Source: Heliocidaris erythrogramma
Lineage: Eukaryota > Echinodermata > Echinoidea > Camarodonta > Echinometridae
Length of the DNA stretch: 64,000 bases
Assembly (NCBI GenBank): GCA_025617745.1
Contig: CM046863.1
Location: 16,372,875-16,436,874 of the forward strand
Direction of reading: 5' to 3'
A program made the position numbers and the translations under genes. The notes beneath the pieces are model-generated. The model saw nothing but the letters and a program-made list of their open reading frames with translations, was not told the DNA's origin and did not search any database. This document shows positions 10,798 through 22,700 of this stretch, one piece after another. Every line of letters starts with the position of its first letter. Position 1 is the first letter of the stretch.

Positions 10798-11544
10798 TTG
10801 TGTATTTGTTATGGTTGTAACATTAATTTTCAGATATTTTTATTATGAATACATATACACGTGTAAAACAGATGTGGAGAGAGATATATAGAGAGAGTTA
10901 GTGTATCTCCTTTTTGGTATAAGAACATTCTCAGCACCAGATACTTTTCTTTGGCAATTTGACAGCTATTTTCAGCAATAAAAACGTTAACATGTACATG
11001 TTTTTTGCAATAAAACACATTTTCCAACTTTGGGCACACAGAAAGTAAAAAAATAAAGACAATAAGGTAAGATTAAGCATGGCAAATAGAAGGCATGAAT
11101 ACTGAATTACAATCTGCACTAATAGGTTACATGACCTAATACAAAAAACTCTGATAAATATGAATGATTTTGGAGATATACATGTAGTAATCCTGGCAAG
11201 CTAGTACAAATAAAAGCAATATCAGGTTATATGTTGATCATTAATATAAACTGCATGTAGAATAAGGTATATGCATGATTAATTATGTCTTTACACATTA
11301 ATACCATCAATGATTAATATTTCTAAAGGGAAATACTTTTACAACAAATGGGAGACCAAGGATAGGTCATAGTCGAGTTTGAGATTCACGTACATATATT
11401 GACCTCAACTTTCTAACACTAAAAACTTTTTATTATGTGTCCACTTTCGTTCAAACTTTTGTTAATCGTTTCTTTGAATTATCTAAGTCCACACAAGTCA
11501 ACCTGTTACGAGGGTAGGATTTCCCATTAAACAAAGCATCCTAC
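10798..11544. other. No gene seen
   Basis: AT-rich sequence with scattered ACATGTA motifs. No exon or repeat structure is supported. Confidence 0.4.
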
Positions 11545-11768
11545 AAGGTATTGTAAAGGTGGAAATTTTCGCGTTGATTAATTTTTCGCGCTCGCCTGAG
11601 TAAAGTGCATTTTCGCGTGTTTTTAATTTCGCCGATGGGCTATGCCGCGCTCATGGGCAAAAGAATACGTAAACAAATATATTCGCGTGTTTTTATTTTT
11701 GCGCACATTTCATGCTGCGCGTAATGCGCGAAAATTTCCACACCGCGAAATATTCCACGTTTACAGTA
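11545..11768. mobile_element. Palindromic MITE-like repeat (GGAAATTTTCGCG arms)
   Basis: TGTAAAGGTGGAAATTTTCG at the left is mirrored by CGAAAATTTCCACACCGCG and ACGTTTACAGTA at the right. Further TTTCGCG motifs lie between. The size of about 225 bp and the lack of coding fit a non-autonomous element. Confidence 0.5.
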
Positions 11769-12784
11769 ATGCACAAGTATCTTTACCAAGTCAACACATA
11801 TGAGGGTGATACAAATCCACTTTCCCAATTGCACAATTGGGCAAGCAATGTATCTTACTGCTACATCATATCTACATGTAATATATTTCTTTACAATTTT
11901 AGACAAAGAAAATTAATGATCGGCAAGTGGGAGCCCAACAGAAATGTCACTTTTTTCTAGTAGATCTCTAAAATGAATATATAGTTATAGAGGTAGAGGT
12001 ATGAATATTCACAGGTTGCTTAACATGAAATTTAAAAAAAAACGTGCAAATTGATTTTGTTTGTACATGTATCATTAATAACAGAAAGACAAAACACTTG
12101 TACAAGTGAGAAAATATTTGTTGCAAATATCTTTTAAACATTGCACACACTAGGCTTGAATACTGATCAAAAAGTAAAAGAAATTCATCAGCACACTAAT
12201 GTGCTTATGAAGGGAGACTATACAATGTTCCTGATAAATAGCAAAATATTTGTTTTCAAATACTTTAAGCTGGCAAGGTAGTATAATCAAGGTAAAAGCT
12301 TTTCCTGAATTTTAACATGGTCAATAACAATTTAGACTAAAAAATGCTAGTCCGAAGGACATGATGCCGGAAAATTTAGTTGTTGAACCTTTGGTCTTGT
12401 CACTCTCACGAACCCTCAAACTACTGCAAACCATAATCTTTCTTAAATTAAATTGCTAACACAAATGTTTTTGTGGCAAGAAACACTTGCAAAAAATTAA
12501 CTTGCAAGATTTTTAAAAATGCTGTTATTTGGCAATAATAAAAGACAAAAAATTACATCACTAGTTAATACAATCTTCCAGTGCTATTTGGAGTTTTTCA
12601 TGAGTTTTATTTAGTACATGTACATACCGGTACATGTACATTAATTGGTAAAACCATATAGGAAAGTTTCAAACAGAATTATTGTCTTGGTACGTACATG
12701 TAGTGTCTTTACAGAGAAATTGACCTTGGTCTTGAAAAATATGAGAGGGGAATTAACCCTTTTCAGAAAGTTGGCCTGATGGGA
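11769..12784. other. No gene seen
   Basis: AT-rich intergenic sequence. A small ACATGTACAT palindromic cluster lies near 12615-12642. Confidence 0.4.
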
Positions 12785-13359
12785 TTAAAGGAAACCAAAA
12801 CCCTCAAGTCAAGTGGATTTTAAATCAAAGCTTAAGCAAATATTTGAACGAAATTTGAAACGGAATAAGAGAGTTATGGTTATAAGAAATTTTCTGAAAA
12901 TTTCAAAATCATTCTTTTTATTACACTACCATAAATATTGGCTACATCACTTTCTGGACGACTCTCAATATGTTTTGTGCACATATTACATATTCTGTAT
13001 ATTCTTGAAGAACACATGTTTCCATTGTCCTTATTCAAAATATGTTGTGGAGAAAACACTCTCACATTATATACCCTGAATTTGACTCTAGAAAATGTGC
13101 AAATCTTTAAGCAAAATGAAAATGTAATAATTATGTGTATAAAACAAATTGAGAGTTGTCCAAAGATGATGTCACCAATAGCTATGGTAGTATTAAATAG
13201 AAAAAGATTTAGAAATTTTCAAAAAATATCTTATATAACCATAACTTTTTTATTCCATGTCCAATTATTTTGTTCAAATTTCTGCTTATAATATCAGTTT
13301 TATTCTGTCTAAGCTTTGATCTAAAACCCACTTGACTTAAGGGTTTTGGTTTCCTTTAA
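12785..13359. mobile_element. 575-bp MITE with long TIRs and TTAA ends
   Basis: The ends are TTAAAGGAAACCAAAACCCT and its reverse complement. The inverted repeats extend inward imperfectly for roughly 120 bp per side, through CAAGTCAAGTGG and ATCAAAGCTTA. Both ends sit on TTAA, the target used by piggyBac-type and some other DNA transposons. No transposase is present. It lies about 190 bp past the stop codon of the BEN gene, so it could fall in that gene's 3' UTR. Confidence 0.75.
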
Positions 13360-13549
13360 AACAACCAGAGTAAAGTTATAATTTGTTTAAAGTCTAATTC
13401 TCCTATTGGTATTTGGTTATGTGTGACGTCATGCAGGGAGAACCTCATATATTTTTGTACTCAAAATTGCCCCTCTTCTCATTATTTAAGATGGAACAGA
13501 CGTTTTTCAGGTTACCCATATAATAGTATGAGAAATATGTCTGTTCCCA
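13360..13549 (-). other. Probable 3' UTR of the BEN gene
   Basis: This follows the stop codon. No canonical AATAAA was seen on the minus strand here, so the end of the transcript is unknown. Confidence 0.35.
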
Positions 13550-13707
13550 TCATGAAAATTGATATATTAGGCGCTTAATGTATTGTATTATCATTTTCTT
13601 TAATAGATCTTTAATCTTTTCAGTTATATACTTTTTCATCCTCATGAGTTCTTGCTCGAATTCATCTTCTGCCAGGTTTTTGCCTTTCAGCCTTTCTTCG
13701 AAGCATC
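13550..13707 (-). CDS. BEN gene exon 4 (C-terminal helix and stop)
   Basis: After acceptor TTACAG the exon gives GCFEERLKGKNLAEDEFEQE and a Lys-rich amphipathic helix, ending at TGA (13550-13552). The FEERL...LAEDEFEQEL pattern is the last helix pair of a BEN domain. The final segment MIIQYIKRLIYQFS is hydrophobic and may be lineage-specific. Confidence 0.75.
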
Positions 13708-16700
13708 CTGTAATTTTTTTAAATTAAGATTGACAAGGGAGAAAAATAAACTTGTTTAGATTACATTTAAATATTAAAAAAAAAAAAATTGTAATGGGCT
13801 AGGTAACATGGATTATACAGAAAACTTTAAAAAGCATAGTGTTTAGGCGTGAGAGGCAATCGCAGCAAATGATTTTATCAGAACACATTAGTATTGTATA
13901 CTGGGAATGAGTAAAAGTGCTAGCTTACTCTGATTAAAGATTTTAACTTGTTGGGTAACATATGAAGACTATTTGTGTTGTAATTGCAAATAATATAACC
14001 TGCTATGGGTGTTATTTATGAAAAATTGATCTACTAAATAGATTTTCTTTTAATATCTTGGTCAAATGCCCTATCGATTTACTTATCTCACCCATTGAAA
14101 TCTTTTCTAAATGGTTGCTTCAGAAAGAAACCTGAATGACTAACCTTTTGTGGCATTCAGCTTTCTAGGGCAAAGTGCTGGCTTTGCCACCTTCCCAGGG
14201 ACCTTCTTATGTCTGGGGCTTATTTTTCCTTCCACGGAACTGGTCTTGAGAACCTCTGTCCCGAACAGGGCGACGGCAAGGTCCTTGACAAAGATCGAGT
14301 GCTTCTTGGAAGCGCTGATCTTTGCCCATATCTTTGCGATGTTGGCAAAAGAGTGTCACCAAATCATGAAACAAATTTGAATAAAAATATTAAGAAAAAT
14401 CATGATTTAAAAAAAAAAAAGTAATTGCTGAAGATTTAACAATTTTCTAACCGAGTGCCCAGAAAGCAGATTTGCTTGTATGGAGACTAAGTATTAAACT
14501 ACATATTCCTAGGGGATCAAAGGCCTTTAGTCCTGTACCACGTTACTGAGAGGGAATGCCTAAATTACCAAAAGGGATATCGCTCAATATTCAGAGGGGC
14601 TCAGGGCAAATTTGTCCCTGTATCTTATGCTATATGACATGTTTTTATAATCTTGGGACTGTCCACTGCTCCGTGAAGGCCATGGTGGAAAGCAGTTTTT
14701 TTAACTTTGACATTGACACCCTGTATAAATAAAACTACAAATTAAACAAATCAGTATCAGCTGAGGCTGTATGACAGCCAAGACGGCAAGAGAAGAACCA
14801 TATTAATCCTTCAGAAATGTGACTTTCATTTAAAAAAAAAAGCCTAGTATAAAATCGCAAAGAATTACCTTCTCTTTCGCAATGGATGCACCACTTGTCT
14901 TGGCCTGGACAAGTGCAGGAGTCTCCTCATCCTCCGTCTCTTCTACAGAGGAGTCTCTAATCTTGGGAATCACCATTCTAGGTCCCTCCTTCAACCGTCT
15001 TCGTATTTCTTGTTCGCTATCTAGATGTTTAAAACATTTGTTAGATCTCTAGTACTCTAGACCAGTGAATTGTTTTTAAGTGTGCTGGCAATGTTATTAT
15101 ATCTAGATCTATATTGCTCAACTGGGCAAAGTTCTATTCTTTTTTTCAAAGTTCAATATTTTTTCTTTCAAAGTTCTAGTTTTATTATTAATGAGAATAA
15201 TAACATTAATAACACCGCAGTATTATAAAATATTGTCTAGATGCCAGATATGGCAGAGGGTCCGGTTAACATGGTTAAGTCATGTGAAGTGTGTTTGTAT
15301 CTTCTTTTATACTTAGCATAATCAGGCATTCACAGATTATGTACCAGACTCAATATAGATAGAACTCAAAATACTACGTAATTAACGTTTGGGTGCCACT
15401 TCAAAGAGAGAGCTTTTATTCTGCAGATGGCGCTCTTGCCATATAATAACTGTAGCCTTCTAACATCTTTCCTTTTTTTCAAAGGCAAATTGTCATCACA
15501 AATTAACTCAACTGTAACACTCTGCTTTAATGCTTCATAATAACTTTCCCGTGTTAATGTTATTTGCAATGACTTCAATATGAATTATTAATGTGTTCCA
15601 AATAAATCACGTTCATGTAATTACCAAATTGTGTCTATTCTTTTTTCATTGATCTGCCTGTGCCCTATTTAACCTGTTGTCATGTCAGCCACGTTTATTA
15701 ACTAAATAAACTAACACTTCTTAAACATAACTCCAACACTTTCTTAGACATATATTTTATGCCAAAATTTGTAACACAACTCTAACTAATGCATCTTTGG
15801 CATTAACTACATCATACATGTAATTGACTGTCAGTTTCTTTCACGTTATATAGTCTTTCAGGTAGTTTGGAGCTTTCCTGTTTCTAATGCTTCGACGAGA
15901 TGGCTGATGTACGTTGCGGTTCTCGCGAGCATTGGCATGATCGTTGTTCGCGTCGCGATAGTCATTATTCACTTCCTGGTAGTCAATATCACGATTGTTG
16001 CCGGGTAGGTCTACGGCTTCCTGGAATGTTTCGTTTGTTTTGCGGATCTGCCGTCTATTGCGTCGATACGTGATGCCGTGTTCAGTTATGATGCAGTAGG
16101 AGCGGATTCCTACCTTGCTGAGTACCTTCGCTTTCTGCCAATCTTTGTCCGGATTGAGCTTCACTCTCACTACATCACCTTTCCTCAACTCAGGCAGGTC
16201 CTTCGCACCGCGATTGAAGTATTTTGCTTGCGACTCTTGTTTTTTCGCTCTCATATCAGGCACGCGTTTGACGATTTTAGGACGCAGTAGTTCCTCCGCG
16301 ATAGGAATGTTTGTCCGAAGTCGCCGTCCGAACATTCTTTGTGCTGGACTGCTGTCCATGTCCTTCGTCGGTGTTGTTCTCCACATGAGAAGAGATAGGT
16401 AGAAGTCTTCTCCCTGTCTCTTTGACTTCTTCACGAGGTTCTTTGCGATCTTAACCGCGCTTTCTGCTTTCCCGTTGCTTTGCGGGTGGCGCGGTGAGCT
16501 TGTTACATGTCGTATTCCGAGCTTGTTCATGAAAGTCGCGAATTCCATAGAACTGAACGGCGGGCCGTTATCACTCATGAATTCTTCGGGAATTCCATGA
16601 GACGCGAAATGACGTTTCAGACGCGTTATCACTGCTGTCGCGTTCTTACTACCACGTAGATTATCAACTTCAAAGTGATCCGAATAATAGTCTACGAGGC

Positions 16701-19700
16701 AAAGGTAGTCATCTCCATCCACCGTGAATATGTCACATCCGGCTTTCTCAAACGGGCGTGTGACTCTCGGATGAGATTTCAGGGTCTCTTTCGGCTGTGC
16801 TCTTGCCGTTGAATTACATGTGTCACACTTCCCAACGTGATCTGTGATTTCTGCGGTAAGTCCTGGCCAATACAAGCTTTCGCGGGCTAGTCTCAGAGTG
16901 CTTTCTACACCCATGTGTGCGGCATGTAGTTTCTTTAGCATCTCTGCTCGCAATGTCTTTGGCACGATTACGCGTAGTCCTTTATAGACCAGCCTATTCT
17001 CATCGCATGTTATCTCGTGACGCACAGCAAAGTACGGCCTCGTATCTGGAGTACACTCGCGAACAGTCTCTGGCCATCCATGATCTATGTACTCCAGCAG
17101 TGCTTGCAGTGTTGTGTCATCGCGTGTCGCTTCTTGTAGTCGCTCTTCTGTAGTACGCGATATAGGTAGTGCATCCATCAAGTGAATCTGTTCAACTCTA
17201 CTCTCTGTTTCCGATCTATTCATAGATGGTAGAAACGCACGCGAGAGAGTGTCCGCTAGGTACATCTGCGGTCCAGGCATGTACCTGAATGTCACGTCAT
17301 ATTGATGAAGCCTTAGCAATAACCTTTGTATGCGCTTCGGTGCATTGTTTAGCGGTTTGACTTGTATCGCGACCAACGGCTTGTGGTCAGTCCAGAGTAC
17401 TATTCGTCTCCCGTAGGCATACTCGTGATTCCGCTCAAGTCCAAAGATCTGTGCTAAGAGTTCCTTTTCAATCTGGGAGTACCGAGTCTCCGCTGGCGTA
17501 AGCGCACGGCTCGCGTATGAGATCGGTTGCCCATCTTGTAACAAAACGAACCCGAGTCCGTTCTGTGACGCATCTCCCTGGCCTTCGGTTGCACATTGAC
17601 TGTCAAAGTATTTAAGAACCGGTGCCTTGCTAACCAGTCTCTTGATATCATCGAATGAGTCTTGTTGCTCTTTGCCCCAGGCAAATTTCACTTGCTTGTG
17701 CGTCAAACGACGTAGTGGCTCGCTCATCTCACTCAACTTCAGCAGGAACTTCGCGAGATACTTCGTCATTCCGACAAATCGCTGCACTGCCTCTACAGAG
17801 TCCGGGACGCGCATTTCCGTTTTACACCGTTGCCTAGGCATTTTCGCGAAAAAATCCAAGAAGTGCGCTGGTGAAAGAGTCTAAGTCGTCAGCGCCCCCA
17901 GTGAGGTCTAGCATGCACAGCATCTGCACAGACAGCAAAGATATGCATTACAGTAACTGTACAGTAGCTACACTTCATCTTGTGCGCAAACGAGCTAAAA
18001 GAAATATATAAGGAACGATAAAAGCAAAAAAATATATAAGAGAGACAAGGGGGATGAAAGGAAAAGCAAAACAGAAGGAAGCGTGAAAGGGCCGTCTTCT
18101 TTGTTTTTTTTCTTTCATGCTGATGAGGCTTCCTTTTCTCTAATTGGCGCACAAAGAGTTACAGCTAGATACGCAGTTATAGTTATAGTTATAGTTGTAG
18201 CAAATATAACTATATTTCTTCAAATCAATTATTAGGTGGTCTGTCGATATCGACAGATCACCTATTAATTTTGTCAGAATTTTCTTCTTTATTTTTATTA
18301 TTTCTTCTTTTTATTACAAATTGTTGTTCCCACCAAATCTCAAAATCGGCCATGTCAATATCATCGCGTTTCATGTCATGTATGAGGTCAATCATGTACA
18401 TGGTCCATTAAGCTTTTGGAGGTCATCAGGTCATCGTGACGTCATCAAGACGCCATTTTGTAAATTTACAAGATTGATTATATCTTCATAATCGATAATC
18501 AAATATCAACTATATTCACATCACATAAACTTCACATGACGGGTCATCAAGTCATGTCCTCACAGGTCATCTAGAGGTCAGGACGTGCGCGTACGCGCGC
18601 GTCAAAATTTTAAAATGCTCAAAATAACGTAGGATCAAGTCTGCATACGTTTCAGGTCATTTTGAGCATTTCAAAATTGTCCGTGCGTAAGCGTCCGCGC
18701 GCGCGTTTTACGCGCGTGCAAGTCGTAAATAACGTTAAAGCGCTGTTTTTTTTATTGATTTGCAATCCTGACACTTTTCTTCATCATTTCCATCAACTTG
18801 GAATCAATTTCAATCAATAATATCGTCGTACGGGCGCGTCAAAGTTCAAAATCCGTGCGCGCGTCTATGGCGAAAATAACGTAAAAACGTGCAAAAACAT
18901 GCCTCTACAAAATTAACTCTAGCTCTTTAAATAGTCTACAAACTCCCCAATTTTTTGTCATCATCAGGTAGGGTATGAATCACAGATTTCATTTCATGTA
19001 TCATTTTACCCTTATAAACATTATGATGTCATCAAAATGGCGCCAGAAATCAAAATTTCCATTTTTCATGTTTTGACGTCATCATATTTATGCAAATTTG
19101 GCTCTAGATTCGTAATTATTGGTCGATTTTCGCCCAGATTTTGATATGTTATAGCTGAGACAATTCTCTACAAGATCAATTACCACCGTTTTCCATTTTG
19201 ATGACGTAATCATATTGAAATTTTCTATTAAAAACGACATGTCAGAATTTCCCCTTTTTGCGTGTTATGTCTATGGAAGATGATTTTTTTTCGAATCATG
19301 AATCTACATGACATCGTTCTCTGAGCAGTATCTCAGTTATTTTTGGTCTATTTCCTTCCAAATTTTAATATGTTGTAGCTGAGACTATAAGCTTTTATTA
19401 GTAAGCCCTCCAATTTTTGATCAGATGTCGGGATCATGCCCAATTTTGAACTACCAAATGGGATTTGAGAATCCCGTTTTTCGTTTACGTGTTATCTCTA
19501 TGGGAAATATTTTGGTCTATTGGTCAAAGCACTTGCCTCCCATGCAGGTGACCCAGGTTCGATCCCCGGTGGGTCCATAACAATTTTTTTTTTGCTTTTT
19601 TTTGCCTGTCATTTTACCATCCTCTTCGACTATTGTAACATAAAAAAAATCACAAATCATGTAATAAACTGCCTTATTTTCCTTATTATGTCTATTAGAA

Positions 19701-22700
19701 AGTAGTGTACAGTAGTTTGTGTACAACCCTACGGAAATTGTGATTTCCTGTCCTGTATTAGAGCTATATGGTTAATCTCCCAAGTATCCTGTATCATCAT
19801 CATTATTATCATCACCATCATGATCATCATCGTTATTACTATATCATCATCATCATTCTATCATTATAATCATCATAATCACCATTATCATCATCACCAT
19901 AAACATTTTACAATGACCGTTACACATTTTGCTACATTCCTGTCCTCACGAAACATCTCCATGCATGGTATTCTTGACATCCTATCTTCAGTTTACCATT
20001 TCCCCATTATTATGATCATCCTGATTACAATCATGATCGTACAAAGTGAAAGACAGACCACCTAATTCGTCCTCATGACGAATTAAATTCTAGTTATTAT
20101 TCTTATTATTCTTATCTTCTCGATATTAGTAAAACACCTAAATTTTCTTTTAAATGTATGATCCTGGGCTATAATTATTATACGTATATTCCTCGTCCCC
20201 CACCCCTTCTGTTTAATTCCCTCGCTTTCTGGTAACACTGTTTCAGCTTAGCTGCCTTTCAGCTACATTTTAAAATTCTTTTACCTTGCAATGCAACATG
20301 AATTAACTCTAATGTTATTCTTTATCGCCATATAGACAATCCGAGACAGTAGACCAGTGCAGTAGACCCTATAGTACACGTACACATACACCCGATCACC
20401 GCAAACATGCAGAGTAGGAGTACGTGTGTACATTCGATTTCATACTTCGCGCGTGCAGAGCAAGCTCGAGCTCATAGCGCATGAAGCGAGCTGAAACCTA
20501 GACTTTGAAACCAGCACGTTCGAAGCGATTAATCGAAAAAATGCCTAGGCAACGGTGTAAAACGGAAACGCGCGTCCGGGACAGGCATGCTGCGAATTGC
20601 TTCGATCTTCGCATCATCTGCTTTCAGCCCGTCCTTTGTGAGCACATGTCCGAGAAATTTCACTTGCTCGGCCTTGTATTCAAGCTTATTCTTATTCAAG
20701 ACAATTCCGCGTTCGCGACAACGTGTGAACAGTGCTCGAAGATTTGCGTCATGGTTCGCGTTCGCGTCCAATAGTGTCTCTCCGCGACCGACTATTAGTA
20801 GATCATCCGCTACGTTATAGACACCTTCCAGTCCCTCCAAGTTCTGATCAAGTTTCTGTTGAAAGAGTTCTGGTGCAGGACTGATACCAAAGGGCATTCG
20901 CTTCCATCTCATGCGACCCCATGGTGTTTGGACTGTTGTCAACATAGAAGATTCTTCATCTTATACACACTGAAGGAAACCTTCTCTACAGTCGGCCTTG
21001 GTAAAGACCTTGACATTCTTCAACTGTGGCAGAACATCTTCAATTGTAGGGAGCGGGTAGTGCACCCTTTTTAGAGCTTTATTCAAATGCTGCGGATCTA
21101 TGCAAACTCTTATCTTGCCATTTGGCTTTTCTACTACCACTAAGGCGGACACCCAATCAGTAGGTTCTGTTACCTTTTCTAGTACTTCTATTTTCTCCAA
21201 CCTATCTAGTTCTTCTTTCAATTTCTCATCCACCGCTAATGGTACACGGTGCGGTGGCATGACAACTGGCCTTACACTCTTGTCTACTTCTAGATGAATC
21301 TTCCCTGGCATCTTGCCAAGCCCATTGAACACTGTCGAGTAATTCTGAGTAATACTCTCTACACCCGTACTCTGTACTATAGCAATATTCTTGTGATTCA
21401 CCGTGATCAGTTTCATGAATGTGGCGGTCTTGAGACCTAGCAACGGTGTACACTCCTCCTCAACAATGACAAACTCTACCTCATACCTCTTTTTGGTTTT
21501 AGGATTTTCCAATAGAAGTGTACATTTATCAATCCCTATCAATGTTGCCTTATCGCCATAGAGGTGTAATTCACTCTTTGGTCCAGTGATCTCTACATTA
21601 TCTGGTACATACTTCAGAGGCAGCACGTTCGTTGTGGCTCCACTGTCCACCTGCATTGTTACTCTAGTTCCGCGCAACAAGAAAGTTCCTGTGATTTTAT
21701 TAGGTGATTTAACATCGTTCAACCCGAGCACGTCTTCTGTCACTGAATCCTTTCCATCTATTTTTCTGATAGATTCAGTGTTGTGCTTGCACTTTGCTTG
21801 AAAGTGGTTCATCCTGCCACAAGAATGGCATTTTTTTCCAAATGCAGGACAGCGTTTCTTGTCTCGAGCGTGTGTGCCTCCGCAGTATTTGCACGATACA
21901 ACTCTGTGACCCTTGCCCTTACCAGTAGCATCCTCATTATGTGCTACAACAGCTTTGGTTTTTCCTCGTGCCCCACTACTACTAGGTTTCTTTAGATAAG
22001 CTACATGTCCATGTTGCTCGGCAGTCATGTCTCTGACATGTGTTTGCGCAGCTAAATGAGCCCTGCAAATATCCACGCATTTCTCAAGACTAAGCTTCGA
22101 TTCTTGGAGCAGCCTCTTTCTCAAAGACGGTTCACTCAACCCTACAACAATTCGATCCCGAACTAAATCATTTTCAAGTTCTCCAAAATTACATAGCTTG
22201 ACTTGTTTCTTCACATTTACCACATATGCCTCAAATGATTCTTGCCCTTGCGAGAGAGAGTTAAAAATAAATCTCTCATAGATAACATTCGCTGTGCCCT
22301 GGCAATGGGTCTCCCAGAGCTCTAAGATTTTTGGTAAATTCTGCTTATCTGCTTCATCAGCATATGGCATATTGTTATGTGTGTCTAACGCTTCCGGGCC
22401 AAGCGCAGTAATAAACAGTGCTACCTGTACTTTCATTTGTTTCTGATTGAGATCTGTAATGATGCTATAGTTATCCAACAGTTGCCTAAATCTGGCCCAA
22501 TTGGCCCTCATATCGCCCGTCATTTGCAACTGAGGGGGCAAGGGAATACCACTACCTGCCATTGTGTACTAACCTACTTCACAGCTAGCCCTAAATATTC
22601 CATACACAAATCACTCGTATCTCATTCACTGGCGGTTGCACTACAATTACAAAGAGCACACAAATTTAGCTATATGTGGGACAAGTCAATCCATCACTAT

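Larger units (their letters stand above)
18231..20066. mobile_element. Inner inverted-repeat element (ATTAGGTGGTCTGTC ends)
   Basis: The left end ATTAGGTGGTCTGTC is mirrored by GACAGACCACCTAAT at the right. The left end also forms its own 30-bp palindrome (18234-18263, centre GATATC). The interior contains CpG-rich blocks such as ACGCGCGCG near 18590-18720, a tRNA-like sequence and ATC-repeat DNA, but no protein domain. The element sits wholly inside 17809-20573, the third nesting level. Confidence 0.6.
17809..20573. mobile_element. DNA element with 36-bp TIRs nested in Gypsy 1 pol
   Basis: The ends GCGC(A/G)TTTCCGTTTTA... are inverted over about 36 bp with one mismatch (inner part CACCGTTGCCTAGGCATTTT). 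The flanks carry a 9-bp duplication GTCCGGGAC at 17800-17808 and 20574-20582. Total length is 2.77 kb. No transposase was recognised inside. Instead most of the interior is another inverted-repeat element (18231-20066). A 9-bp duplication is usual for MULE or Merlin elements and close to the 8 bp of hAT and P. I cannot choose between them. Confidence 0.85.

Noticed and set aside
14150-14424. Plus-strand ORFs at 14150-14424
   Set aside because: They are antisense to BEN exon 3, whose minus-strand frame has the conserved motifs and splice sites.
19820-20065. His/Ile-rich ORF
   Set aside because: Translation of an ATC trinucleotide repeat within the nested element.
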